A stretch of DNA of 64,000 nt from Hydractinia symbiolongicarpus (lineage: Eukaryota > Cnidaria > Hydrozoa > Anthoathecata > Hydractiniidae), in the NCBI RefSeq assembly GCF_029227915.1, contig NC_079875.1:5704001-5768000 (forward strand). The letters are read 5' to 3'. Below the pieces are notes generated by a model, which worked only from the letters and a program-made list of their open reading frames with translations, was not told the origin of the DNA and searched no databases. The translations under genes and the position numbers were made by a program. Positions 20,504 through 33,000 of this stretch are shown piece after piece (positions within the stretch are counted from its first letter, which is position 1; each line of letters begins with the position of its first letter).

Positions 20504-23277
20504 TCTTCCCTTTCAATGATTTTTTTTCAATATATATATGCCTATAACAAACAAAACATAATGCAAATGCTGGGACTTACTGATAAAAATCTTCATAAAT
20601 GGCACAGAAAAACCACTAAACTCAGAATCCTGGTATTTGTCCAAATGGAACCCTGGAAGTGGTAGCTAGAGGTAGAGAAATCCATCAAGTTTGAAATAAA
20701 AGTTGTGAGTTTCTTATTTAAAAGTAAAAATACACCATACACATATAAATAAAGTAAATATACAATACACAAAAAATGTTATGTGTCCTGATTCCAGTAC
20801 TATACATCCCCTGTTTAAAACGCCCATTATTTGAAGCATTTTGATATAGCCAGCCTGTTTGTAAATGGATATAGCATATGCTAGCTGGTGACCTTTATAG
20901 GTTAGAAGCCTGTAACAAGTCTTGTTTCTCTATCATTAACTGTGACCACTATTATAGTTTAAAAGTGCGTTATTGCCTTTGTGAACTTGATTTACAAGGG
21001 CAAAGGAATATCTTAATTGGCAAACGAATCAGTTTAAACAATATATAATGAGGAAATTAAAATTTGTCTTGTTCAAGAACCTTTTAAGCTCTAAAGCTTA
21101 ACATTATTTTTATCCTTTGTTACTTAGCATGAATCTTCAGGGCTATATTTTGCACATGTTTGGATGCTCATTTTCTCAACTTTGAGGGAACTGTAGCAAA
21201 GTTGTAAATTTTTTATATATAAATATTTCTTCACAATTAACACACTAATGTGACTGGATTTAGATCTAACCATTTCATTACCTATTTCACTCATACCAAA
21301 ACTGGTGTAATTTATGAAATAGGAGCTGTACAAGTTCATAAATATCAGACCATATTTTGATGATTTTTGGACATTGGTATCAGTTGTTTTAAGTTTATCA
21401 GAAAATGTTTATAAAGAATAAGTTAAAAAACAAATTTGATTTTAGACTTAGCATTAAATTCAGAAGTTCCTGAATATGAAATCCCTGTTTCATAACAGCA
21501 AATATTAACATAGTTATTATCGTTTGTTTCAGGAACAATACATTGATAAAAAAATTAACAAGCGCAGAATTTTGAAATTGATAAAAAAATGCTCTAAACT
21601 CCTTATTTATAATGCTTTTAGGAACTTTCTGAGCAATTTTGCATATTTTTTTTTATTTCCAGGACACAAAAGTGATAAAAATATAACACTTTAAAGCTAC
21701 AAAATTGTTAGGTTTTATCAGCTTGTGACCTCAAAAATAAAAGACACAACTATTTTTTTGTAATTATTTGATATGAAAAAAAAAGTTCACACTACTGAAT
21801 ATATATCCTACGTAAAGCAAAAATGTCATAATTTCTTAACAAATCTGAATTGGGATATTTTTCTTTGTAAATACACCACTTCTAGTTATTTTGTTATCAA
21901 ATCCTGTCCAGAAGCATGGTACATACATAGTAAACATTGTCAACCATATGTGGCAGTAACCATTATATACTCATTACTCAATGAGTCTAACATAACAGTC
22001 TAAAAAACTTAAAAAGGCAATAATAAAGTAGAGTTGGTTATGTAAATTGTTAAGATTTTATCATTTTATTACCCCTAAAATTGTTTTTAGGCATTATTAC
22101 ATAAGACTTAATATGATTTTAATGCTCTTTACAAAATACAGGACTTTTATCTAATTTAAAAATGACTATCATTATGACATTTTTGTTTGTTAAAAAATTA
22201 TCAGTGTATTGTTCAAATACTCTGATAAATTTGTGTCCTGAATTTTTTTTTAGTAAATATACCATTAAGGAGTGCTTTAAATAGGATAGGGAGATTGAAA
22301 ACACAAGGATAACCAAAGAAATGATAAATTACTAACAATGTTACTTTTTTATCAAAATCATGTACCACAACAGGTTTTTTTAGTATTTTGACCAACTTAG
22401 TTTTTGAAGAACAAGCATACGCAGCCATCCCGAAAATTTTAGCAAACCAGGTGGATTTAAAGACAAATTATGAGGAAATTTTGCTTTTTTGCAATGTCCA
22501 AATCAGTGTCTGATATTTATGAACTTGTCCAGTTGTGGTGTAATGTAACTTCACATACACAATAGTTATCACCACAGGAGCTTTTAATAGCGCCAAAACT
22601 TTCATTGTTATTGTTGACCTATTGTTGAATAAACACATGAGCTTTTTTTTGCATGTTGAAAACAATAGAGTTCATGTCTTGCACACAAACTTTAATTAGC
22701 TCATGTAAACTTTGTGAAACCTATTGCTATATTTGACTATTATATATAGCAAAATATGACCATTGGATCATCAATGGTCATATTTAAGAAAAGAAAACAT
22801 TGTACCAAGCTATATTTTGTTCTGAAACGATAAAATAGCAACCCTTATGAAGCTTGAAAATCACTATATTTTGCCCCTAAAGGATTAGAAAACGACTTAA
22901 CGCCTAAAAACTGCTGGTATCTTGTTTCTAAGATGAAAACGACCCCTACATGTAAAGTTACATTCAAGCAGTACTGGAGCTCACCAATAAGAAAATTTGT
23001 GCACGGTGGAGCATGACATTCTAATCTATTGTTATCTTTTGAAGCAAACCTATATTTTTATTAACTAAACAGGCTGGAAAATGTTTTTTAGAAAACAAAT
23101 TTACGTGTGCTGTCTTCCACAGATCCCCTTAGTTAATTCGCCTTACTAAGATTTTTCCAATAATGTTTTTGTAAAAGGATAAATAGTGATGTTAGAAGCA
23201 ACCATTAGCTACACTTGGGGCAAGTCAGCAAGTATTGCAACCATTTCAATCATAAAATAGGCTTTGAAGAGAGAGAG
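20504..23277. other. Intergenic, AT-rich, with decayed inverted copies
   Basis: No supportable gene in 2.8 kb. An exact 20-bp block CAAGTTCATAAATATCAGAC (from 21331) recurs inverted at about 22508-22527, with GGACATTG nearby on both copies. This suggests the arms of a decayed inverted element of about 1.2 kb. Short frames in between (21773-22003 plus, 22213-22428 minus) have no domain I can name. Confidence 0.4.
22752..22785. repeat. 14-bp-arm hairpin
   Basis: AAATATGACCATTG - GATCAT - CAATGGTCATATTT, perfect arms, 6-nt loop. Confidence 0.8.
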
Positions 23278-23592
23278 ATGTGCATATTTTACATGGCTAG
23301 TCTCACAAACATTGAGGGATATACCCTGTCTATTATTTCCAGGAGGGACCATGGCTTTGATGGGTGTGTCCTGAAGTATTTAATGTTCTCTTTGAGCTAT
23401 GCCAACTCAATTAGGGTCAGTGCTCTGGCATACAACTCCCTGCAACATCCAATGGCCATTCAATTTTTCTCACATGGCTTGGGTTAACCCGGGTCTATGG
23501 TAATATTCAATTGCCCATATTGAATCGCCACCAAAGGGAATCGAACCCCAGTCTCCCGCACAAAGTAATAACCACTAAACTACGGCACCACA
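23278..23592 (-). mobile_element. tRNA-derived SINE, copy 1
   Basis: Read on the minus strand it begins GGTGCCGTAGTTTAGTGGTTA (A-box region, about 23571-23592), then GGGAGACTGGGGTTCGATTC with a perfect Pol III B box GGTTCGATTCC (23537-23547 on plus). Next comes a shared body (AACCCAAGCCATGTGAG, GGATGTTGCAGGGAGTTGT, AATAATAGACAGGGTATAT) ending GTAAAATATGCACA followed by CTCTCTC. The same sequence occurs on the plus strand at 36811-37152. The head resembles tRNA-Asp/Glu. Confidence 0.85.
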
Positions 23593-23897
23593 AAATCTAC
23601 GGCACAGTGAAAATAATTCAATAGGTATCATATTAAAATAAATTCATTGCAGGATTGAAATGTAAATATGGGAGTGGAACGTTTTAGCCAATTTTCTTTT
23701 TGCCCAACCCTGCACAATTACTTAGTCTCTTCACCAGCATTTTTTCCAAGTGACCTTTTCAGATGTTCTTGGTTAATACAACTAAATTAAAAAATATAAA
23801 TCTGATAGCTTTATAACAAATCGTTTTAGTGAGTCTGTTAATTACCTGATGAATGAGAGATTTATCCCTTCAAGCATGTTGATGAAATTTGCTGGAG
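23593..23897. other. Upstream of the ABHD8-type gene
   Basis: Short AT-rich stretch expected to hold the promoter/5' UTR. An in-frame TGA at 23883-23885 precedes the ATG at 23898, so the coding start is not further 5' in this exon. Confidence 0.45.
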
Positions 23898-25846
23898 ATG
23901 CCATATCTTAGAGGCAGCAGCTCAGGATTATCAGTTAAGTCAAAAGGCACAACTAGCATCAATTCTGTCCATCCAGAAGAACTGCCTGATCAAGCTAAAG
24001 AAAGGACAGTGTGTTCTCAATATTTATTTTGCACTGAAGTATCTAAAGCAAAAAAGTCATTTTTTATAGAAGTTTCATCGGGCCGAACCATCTATGTACA
24101 ACAGTATGCCCAAAAGGAAGAGCATTTGTTTGATGAAAACAACCAAATTAAAAACGATTCCTCAGTTGTTTTGTTTTTAATTCATGGTGTTGGAGGATCC
24201 TCTGATATGTGGGATGCACAGATCCACTACTTTCTCAATGAAGGTTACGAGATTGTTTCACTTGATTTACTAGGACATGGAAAAAGTTCCAAACCAAGTA
24301 TTAATGCAGCTTACTTATTTGACAAATTAGCCAATGATGTTTTATACGTTTTTGATATGTTTTGTAAGCGTAGAAATGTAGTGATTGGACATTCCTATGG
24401 AAGTTCATTTTGCACATTTCTTTCAAAAGAAAGAGGACATAGTATTTCTAAAATGGTTTTAATTAGTGGAGGTGGTCCAACAACATTAATGCCTGACCGT
24501 TGTAGTGCATTCTGCCTGCCAATGCCAATGTTTTACCTACTTAGGCCAGCACTAGTGAAGATGTTTAGAAGGTATACATTTGTTTACATGTAGTTTATAT
24601 TTTTGGTTGTAGAACATTACAGTTGGTTGCTAAATCTTAAGGCTTAATAAATATAGTGACTTTTAGAGAACCTATAAACAAACTTAACAAGATTTGTGTT
24701 TGAGGCTTCACTAGTTGTATTATATAACCTAAACTACTTTTTATAGAATGGCATTTCATGTGGACACAAATGAAAGAATTCGAAATAAGATCACAACATT
24801 TGGAATATCCTCGCATGTACTGAAAGCTGTTATGCAAGGACAGGTAGGACTTTCTTGTGTTTTTCTGTTGATTGTTTTGTTTTTTATATAAAGGTACATT
24901 TTCTTTTTTTTTTCATTTGTTTACTTTTTTACTGACCTTCCTCTTCTTTATTTAAAGCACTGGTCTGAGGCTGACGAACAATATCATGCTGATTTGCTGG
25001 TACCAGTTTTGTTAGTTTATGGAAAAGGAGACCAGTTTGTTTCATATGAAGATGAAGTATGGATGAACGAGGTAAGTTTTTTTCTTCTACGTAAGTTGTA
25101 TATTCTTCCTTTTTGCTCTTATGTTTGTAGCAGTATTAATAAAAGCTTGAGAAAGTGTTTTGTAAATAACCGTTTACTGGTATAGTCTTTAGCTCATTAA
25201 AGAATGTATGGGTTCGTCCATCGTACATATTCTGGTCATAAGATTTTTACTTGTCACATATCCTGATCATCAATATTTCATGCATTTGTAGCATGAAACA
25301 GTGATTTTGCTACCCTTTTGAAAAAAATACAGGTATTAGTAAAAGAGATGCTTTACTAGAATGAACTTTTCATGAAGAAATTCTCTCAAGCATCATTGTT
25401 TATAAAATTCTGGAAAGAAATTTTCACAATAGGAATGATCTTTACAATTGCTGAAAATAAAATTCCACAAACAGGCATTTTTCTCATATTTCAAAAATGC
25501 TGCCTAAACTTCACTAACTTGATAAAGTTTCTTCCTTTAAGTATGTTTTAAGAAAGATTAAGACTGTCGTAGACAAACATTTTGTTTTAGACTTTGTATG
25601 GTTCAGAGCTGGAAATTATAGAGAATGCTGGACATATGGTCATGGTTGAAGCGCCGACTATGTATGTAGTTGATCTATTTTTAATTAAGCTCGTGTTTTT
25701 TTAATTAAGCTCCAATCTATTAAAGTTTGTTTGTTTTTTTATTGTTTAACTTATTTTTACAGATGACTCACTATCATGTTTCTGTTTTATGGAGAATATA
25801 CATTTTCTTAATCTGTGTAAGATCAAGAAAATGTATATTTTTTATA

Positions 25847-25936
<90 letters not shown>

Positions 25937-26552
25937 TTTATATTTTTAAGCAATTTGACTTTAGAACTTGTTTTAGAACTTAGACTACTATATCTTCGTA
26001 ACCGTGTATTTACCCACTTACCTCTTATACTAAAAAATCACAAAGTCCATAGTTTGAAGCGTCTGTATTCTTTAGTTACAAACGTGCTATACCATTTTGA
26101 ATTGATAGATATTTGAGCCTTCAGAAGCAAAGCATCATTAGAAATAAAAAAATGTTCAAAACTGTGAGTTTCAATTTTTAAGTTTCGGAATTTAGCTTTT
26201 TTTACATTTAAGAGTCAACATTGTCATCCATAAATTTCTAAATCGAGATGTTAGCACGCGGCTGGGGCATGTCCAAACACTTGAAGGTGACGAAGATGAA
26301 AAACAAGCAGGAAGTCGCTTTAGCCGATCTTCTTTTCATTCTCACGATGGTCACGTACGTGAGCGGGAAGATTCTAAGACGTCTGTACAAGTGAGACCAA
26401 TGAGTGCATTCTCATTGCACGGATATGGTAAAGCTGGCAAGGAATCGTCATGTTGGGAGTCCTCTCCTTCTGCTCCTCCACGTGCTGCATCTCGTTTGTC
26501 CCAGATGTCATCCACCAGAAGCATTCGTCATCGAAGAAAGACAATGTTGTAA
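23898..26552 (+). CDS. ABHD8: ABHD8-type alpha/beta hydrolase, 5 exons
   Basis: Exons 23898-24571, 24747-24843, 24958-25071, 25591-25661 and 26213-26552 total 1296 nt (431 residues, TAA at 26550-26552) with GT-AG introns of phase 2, 0, 0 and 2. Oxyanion motif LFLIHGVGGS (from about residue 92), LDLLGHGKSS, nucleophile elbow IGHSYGSSFC with Ser166, acid GKGDQF (Asp282) and NAGHMV (His310) form the full triad. NVVIGHSYG and ISGGGPT match vertebrate ABHD8 closely, as does VNIVIHKFL in exon 5. Beyond the hydrolase core, exon 5 adds about 100 residues rich in Ser, Arg and His with no known domain. The substrate of this family is not established from sequence; ABHD8 proteins are cytosolic or membrane-associated serine hydrolases. 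No signal peptide is seen. Start chosen as the first ATG after an in-frame stop; a 5' coding exon cannot be excluded. Confidence 0.88.
25795..25839. repeat. 15-bp-arm hairpin in ABHD8 intron 4
   Basis: AATATACATTTTCTT and its inverse AAGAAAATGTATATT flank a 15-nt loop, just before a long TA microsatellite. Confidence 0.75.
25854..25933. repeat. (TA)n microsatellite, about 40 units
   Basis: An uninterrupted TA dinucleotide run of about 80 bp in ABHD8 intron 4. It is likely length-polymorphic and cruciform-prone. Confidence 0.97.
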
Positions 26553-26880
26553 TGTACATCTTCAGGACGATCTTCTCATACACAAGAAAGTGGATATTTC
26601 AGTCAAGGAGAAATTGTGCCTAATAATTAATGGGAGAATTTTAATTATTTCGCTCTGAACTAAATGGAAATCCTACTTAGACACTTGTTGTTTGTAAGAA
26701 AACACGACATTTTAAAAGCTTGAAGTATGGGATCTATGATACACATGTACCGTTAGCAATATGTCTAAATTGATAGAATCTAGTTTTTTTTACCTGCATT
26801 GTTTTCTGCTGGTCATATCATAAAATACGTTTACTTCAATTCAACAGCACGAGGAATCACCCATTTGGTTTTTAAAGAGA

Positions 26881-26895
26881 AATAAATGCAATAAA
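26881..26895 (+). promoter_or_regulatory. Tandem AATAAA poly(A) signals for ABHD8
   Basis: AATAAA at 26881 and again at 26890, about 330-340 nt after the ABHD8 stop, are the first canonical signals downstream. Confidence 0.5.
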
Positions 26896-27931
26896 TAAGT
26901 GAGTTGCCCTACTCAACAAATTACCCAAGAGCGTTTTTAGCCGTAAAGGGAGTAAGAGGAATCGTTTTTTTCTATAAGGGAACAACAAGGGATATCGAAA
27001 ATGACTTACCGTACTATATTCTTATGCTAAAGCAGCTAAATAGATTTTATAGTGTTATCATTGTAAAAAAATATACAAAGAACTGGTCCTGGTTGCAGTT
27101 CTAGACATTTTTGAAAGATATATATTATATGTACAATAGATTAATTTATTTTTATTGTTTAACAACAACGCATATGTATGAACTTGTTTTTATTGTATAT
27201 AATATTCTTCTTAAAACTAACTCAGTTTGTTTCATTAAATTAATAAAGGGTGTTGGGGGGGAGGGGGGTGTTGGGGGGGGGGGCATGGAAAATACTCTTT
27301 TTGACATAAATAATGTGGCAGTAACCTTTTTAAAAATCGGAATTTTTTTGCCACTTTAAGGAAAGGACCGGAAAAGTCAAAATCGGGAATTATGAAGATA
27401 AGGGTTTGTTTTTAAAACTCAACTACAAGGAACAATATGTAACAGCTTGTTGAAATTCCTTGCGCAAAAGCCTTAAACTGGCCAAAAAAAGTTACAACAG
27501 GACTTAAAATTACCAAACAAACATATAAAAGAACTTAAACAAATACATACAAGAGGACTTCCGAAAAAATTATGAAAGACCCACTATTCCTTTCCCATCA
27601 ATCTTGATTTGAGTTTTTTACCTACAAAATCAAACTTCACTTTTTATATTTAAAAATTTTTAAATGTTATTAAACTTTTTCTATTTATGACCAAAAATTA
27701 TTTACTTAATTAATGGTAAAACGACAATTTGGATCGTTAACTCAGCCAACTATAAATTAAGTGCTGAGTGGAAAGTGTATATTTTCATTCACGCTATTTT
27801 GGAAGAAGTCCAAAATAAATAAGCATGCAAGCAGAAAGCTTAATAACGTTCTTCTCCTGGACTGAAATTTCCACGTTCTTGTGTATGATGGAATCCCCAC
27901 ATTGACTTTAACATCTAAAATTACGAACTCA
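26896..27931. other. Intergenic with G-tract
   Basis: No gene seen. At 27254-27283 a plus-strand run of G7, G6 and G11 blocks separated by A, TGTT and similar short gaps could form a G-quadruplex. Short frames around it are low complexity. Confidence 0.5.
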
Positions 27932-28111
27932 TTACCGTAAATGACGGATTAGGCCCCTGTTTAAAAAATTTGCTTCTGTGAAAAAAATTAATAAGCGCCC
28001 CTGTTAAATTAACCGCCCCTGCCAAATAAGCGCCCCTGCCAAATTAGCGCCCCTGTCAAGAATAAATTTTTAATTAAGCGCCCTGGGCGCTTAATCCGTC
28101 ATTTACGGTAA
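27932..28111. mobile_element. 180-bp MITE, TTACCGTAAATGACGG ends
   Basis: Left end TTACCGTAAATGACGGATTA (27932) is exactly inverted at the right end (..TAATCCGTCATTTACGGTAA, 28111). Inside, a run of AAGCGCCCCTG-type units (about 27990-28060) repeats four times before the inverted GGGCGCTTAATCC end. No coding potential. Confidence 0.85.
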
Positions 28112-28355
28112 ATTGTAATGATTCAATAGGATTATGCAAGAAGACCGCGAATTAAAAAATTAAGATATTCTACCACTAAAAGGGGTGAAATGGGGTTGAA
28201 GAACACAGGTAAAAAAGCCTATGAAATAATAGATTTGCTTCTCGAATTTAAATTTAAGGGAACTTTTTAAACAAAATTATTAAAATTTAATGGAACTTTT
28301 AAAGCTAAATAACTAAATTAAGAAGTTTCAATACGTCAGGTTTCTTATAAAACGA

Positions 28356-28466
28356 TTGTTACAAGTCCAACCTCGATCCCATGGCCTGTGGCATTTTTTG
28401 ATAGGAAGATTTCATCCTCATATCAAGAAAACGCTACAGAACCTGAGATCGAGTTTGTTACAAGAC
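28356..28466. mobile_element. Short CAACCTCG-type MITE, copy A
   Basis: TTACAAGTCCAACCTCGATC at the left is mirrored by GAGATCGAGTTTGTTACAA at the right. The same CAACCTCGnnCCCAGG core recurs, alone or as an inverted pair, at about 18207, 18563, 19999, 30102-30202 and 32972. Only about 110 bp long. Confidence 0.6.
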
Positions 28467-29949
28467 ACTTGTATATATCCATTTATATTCGTACATTATA
28501 AATGTATGTACTATGGTTACTACGGTACCAAAAGATTTAATATTTTATATTTAAAAACACAATGAGATGAATTTACGAATTGCTCGTTGATGTCAATTGA
28601 TGTTTGATGTTGTTCTATTATTCCTAACAACACTGAACATCCATTCAATCATCTGATGAAAAGAATCAAAATACTAGATTTTTTCCTCCATGTCGAAGTT
28701 GTACGGTGAACACATCGGTATGTTTTTTGATTCTATTTATTCGATTCACAAATTTGTAAGACAAAGCAAGTAGAGTTTCATCGCAAAAGATAAAAATAAA
28801 ACACAGTATACACGTTTTTTATAAGAATATATTCTATAAGTATTTTCAAGGTAAAACTAGACAGACAGTTAAGAATATCCTTTCCGTCTTGAACTTGTTT
28901 GCATCCTAAGTGGCATATAAGTAAGGAATGTTTCGTTTGAAGTATTTCTCCTTGCAAAATCTAGTTTTCTATCAGTTAAAACAGGTTGCTTAAACAACAG
29001 CACCCTAAGGCGGATTTATAGGCCAGTTTACATTACCACATCTTTCAATCTTAACTGTGCTAAGAATATGCTAAAAACATATCAGTGTGTTTTTTACCTA
29101 AATCTTCGGGAACATGGAAACTTTTTCATGCAAGCAACAGAAAAATTTTGTTTCAACTATTTTTTCCCCTGTCGCATGGGTACTAGTTTATGAAACAAAT
29201 TTGTATGTAACTACGAAAAAAGATAAAAGTAAAAAAAAAACGTGGTGAGAACGGAAATATCACTTCTTTTTAATGAAGAAGAAATATCGAAAAGACAAAC
29301 AAGGCGCTCTATTTGGACAAGTCCATGGTTGCTTTGTTGATAAATTGATAAAAAAAGTTACCATAATTTGGTTAAAGAGCTAAGAACAGATTCAGAAGAT
29401 TATTTCAAAATGGACGTTAATCACCAGAATGATTTGTGATCTTTATAAAAATTAAAAAACTAGATTTTCTTTATTAAAAAGCTTTTGCTTTGGTTGCACG
29501 TTTTGATTTTTTGGCATCTTATTTTGATTGTATGTTAAAAAATGTTTTGTTTTGTTTTGATTTGTATGAACGAATTTGATTCGCTAAAAACAAAAGGTTG
29601 CAAAAATTCCACTTGAGGTGGGGGGACACGAGAAGTTTTTACTTCAATAACAACAACAACAAAAAATTCAAATCGATTTGAATTCTTTTTTTCAGCAATT
29701 CGTAATTATTGTAGCAAAACGTTTTTTTGTTTCAATTGTCTAAAAATTTGTTTGTGTGTCCCCTAAGCTTTAAAGTTATAAATATTTATGTGGAAACATA
29801 ATTTATAAATTAGTATAAATTAAAAAAAATAATAAAAAAATTGTAGGTGTTCTTTAAATACACTTTTGTTTTGTTTTTGTTTGTTTTTGCTCAATTTAGG
29901 TTTGCAAAAAAGTATCAAGCTTTTGGTAGACATATATTTCGTTTCAGCC
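28467..29949. other. Upstream of the C-type lectin gene
   Basis: AT-rich DNA with no supportable ORF. It presumably contains the promoter of the large gene that starts at 29950. No specific element could be assigned. Confidence 0.4.
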
Positions 29950-30046
29950 ATGTGTCTATTATTATGGATGTTATTTTCACTGGATGCAGTTGAGGCATTT
30001 GAAAACAGACAAGGAAGTACAATTATTGTTGCAGAAAATATTAGTA
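29950..30046 (+). CDS. Exon 1: signal peptide of the lectin gene
   Basis: ATG at 29950 gives MCLLLWMLFSLDAVEAFENR, a good signal sequence with cleavage likely after VEA, and ends at a perfect GTAAGT donor in phase 1. The phase and reading frame fit the acceptor at 37290-37291. The open frame extends upstream to 29866 with Phe/Leu-rich sequence that is not needed. Confidence 0.6.
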
Positions 30047-33000
30047 GTAAGTAAACACTTCTGTTATCTTGGCAACTAACTGAAATTCTGATCAATGGCT
30101 ACAATCTCGTTCCCAGCACCTGTTGTCTCTTTTTTATCTTGGGGACGGCAAGACCAATGTTAGAAAAGATACAAGTTGTCCTGGGGACGAGGTTGCAATT
30201 GCTAATAAGCAAAATTCTCAGCGTCTGTTTACCAATCTAAAATACGAAATTTGATATATTTTTTAACAATGTGATGCTTTTTCACGCAAATTATTTTTAA
30301 ACCGTAATTAAGGCTAATTTGCTACGTACGCAAATGAGAACCAGCATTTTTTGAACTACCAGAGAGCGCAGCGCGGTTGAGAAGCAAATAAATTTGAAAA
30401 CGAGGTTGTATGCGGAAGTAAGTAATATTCAATGATTCAAGTAAAACCACCTAAAATAAGTGTGTGGAAAAAATTCAGAAAAATTTTCTTAGGGGTATTG
30501 ACAATGTAGTATGTTCCAAATGTCATTATTCTTGATCGAGCTACAATTAATGCGTCAAATTTAAATAAAAAAATATTTCTTCAAAAGTTAAAATTAATGA
30601 TTGAAAAATCAAAATCAACACCATAGGGTAGAAGGTGTCCAATTACCATATCTTTTTATCATAAATTTGAATGTCAGGTTGACTGTTAGACTGTCGCAAG
30701 AGTTTTTTATGATCAGGTATGTCTTTGGAAAAGAAATACGCTGCCTTCTTAATCCTTTTACCGACATTAACAGAGGATTTCCACGTCTAATAAAACTCCT
30801 GTATAATCTTAATTTTTAAGGAACGTCCATTTGTCAAATTTTTCTTTTGTGTAATATAAGTACAGTGTATTTATATTCTACATAGCCTTCTCTATTTTTT
30901 CTGAAAGACACAACCATTTTCGCATTTTTAGACAGCATTCTTGCCCCTCCGTCGATGTTTAATTCAAGAATGTCCATAAAATAATCTTTAAGCAAGTTTT
31001 TTGCTGTTTAAGTTCGGAATCCACGCGAAACAAGAATTCTCTAAATCGAAGCACCTACGCTTTACAATTTCTTCTGTGGATGCAGGCATTAGTACCACCT
31101 AGTGTTTAAATGAAACCAATTTTAAAATCAAAGTTTTGTCTCTCAGTTGAATTACTTACTCAGTGTATTATTTATACCCTTTTTTTACAATTTGAAAATA
31201 TAGGCTATAAAATGACTTTAACTTAACACTAAAATTGTTGAGTCAGCAGAAATTTCTGTTAAAAAATGTATCATAAACAAGAAAAAATCGGCTTCTACGA
31301 GCTCCAACTTCTGACAATCTCGTTATTTTTTATCAGCTTCTGTTTTTAAATGAACCTTGGGTTAAACCTGTTAAAACGGTGGGCGGATTTTTTTTGTTCA
31401 TTCTTATTTTTTAACAATAGCCACAATAGGTTTTTTCAAAAGATTCTTTGTTAGCATCCCCTGCTGCATCGAACGCTGTTAAAAAAATATTTCGAATAAA
31501 AAGATTTCCGCACATCGTGTCATGCTGCATGACTCACCAAGCAACGAAAATGCTATTGAAAGTTAAAGCTCGTGCAGTGCAGCATAATGAAGATCGTCTT
31601 AAATTTCTACATAATGCGCCATCTTTGTTGTTATTAACGTTTTTATTTAATAATTACGCATTTCTTTCTGTACAATTTCGAAAGCACGTAGACTTAAACT
31701 ATATTCGGCAGAACTAACGATGCACTGACGATGTTGAGGAGGATGACTTATAGGCAGTAAACTACGATAATTTCATCTTAATAAGCAAAAAAATGAAATT
31801 TAGCTAGGTCATGAAAAACCATGACAAAGTAAAATCGCACAAAGGCGGGCTTCTCCACCGGCGAATTGTGAATGGCGAATTAGCTGCGATAAAAGTTCTG
31901 ATTTAAGGGGGAATTTGATGGCGAATTCGGTTTTTAATTTTCACGACAAAATAAATAAGGCGCCAAAGTCATTGTTTACATTAGTTAACCGCGTTCTGAT
32001 TGGTCAAAAACTAGCAGCGAAACCTTTAGCCGCAAAAGTAGGAACTGTTTCTACTTTTCAGCGAAGCGAATATTTCGATGTAAAATCATAACAAACAAAA
32101 CTGCGCATGCTCAGATACAATTCGCCGTCGAATTCGCCGTTCAATTCGCTTCGTGAAAATCCCCCATAATCCGATCAGGTTTCGGAGATTATTTTTAGTG
32201 AAAACGAAAGCGAAAGTACTACAACCACGCCGCGGTTTGGTTGCCGTCATTTTCCATAAAAATCTGAAACCGGTTAGCAGGACACTCTAGTAATAATATT
32301 TATTTATGTACAAGGAATTAATTTAATCAAAACAATTTGAAAGCGTAAATATGCAGAGATTGCTTTTGATATACGATTAGCTAACAGGCAGCGTCCATAG
32401 TAGCCACAAGAAACGTCAATTTACCGTTTGTGGTAGGTTTTCAAGTTTGACGTTTTTTGCGTGGCAATTTGATTTTCAGGAACCATTTCAGAAAAAATGA
32501 AAAGCTACATTAAAACTTTTCCGATGCTTTCTTCTTGTGTTTGTAAATTTCATATTCGTTTTAAATAATTATAAGCAATGCTAATGCTTCATGTGTTATA
32601 TGGCTAGGTTATATATTTATTTTTGTTAAGTAAAAATTTTTAATAAGCCCTTGTCTATATAATAATACGCTTGTGTGAATGACCATGTGAGTCCACGACA
32701 CGCAAAGTATGGGTCACTTTCTCACGACATGGCATTACGCCAGAATTTACTTAGTTAAGAAAAAACGCGAATCAGGGGTTTGTTTTTCATTATGTTAAGA
32801 AAGAAATTTTTTTTTATTTCATTAAAACTAATTTTCTTTAAAAGTTCTTAGTTTTTTGTTTAGTTTTTATCCTGTATGTATGTTATTATGTTATTTTAAA
32901 CAATGTTTACTCATCATAAGGTTAGATTAAAGCTTATTTGTTTCTTCTATATTTTCCATTTTTGTGTTCTGGGACCGAGGTTGCTTTCTTCTTAAAGACT

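Noticed and set aside
23215-23487. 90-codon ORF on the plus strand
   Set aside because: Lies within the antisense strand of the SINE copy at 23278-23592.
23537-23592. Possible functional tRNA gene
   Set aside because: A and B boxes are present, but the cloverleaf does not close, and the same sequence recurs with a long non-tRNA body at 36811-37152, so it is a SINE head.
31448-31717. 89-codon plus-strand ORF
   Set aside because: No domain, no start context, located in a transposon-rich intron.
32095-32115. NRF1-like CTGCGCATGCTCAG site as a promoter
   Set aside because: It lies inside the GGCGAATT inverted cluster, far from any exon start, and is more likely part of that element.
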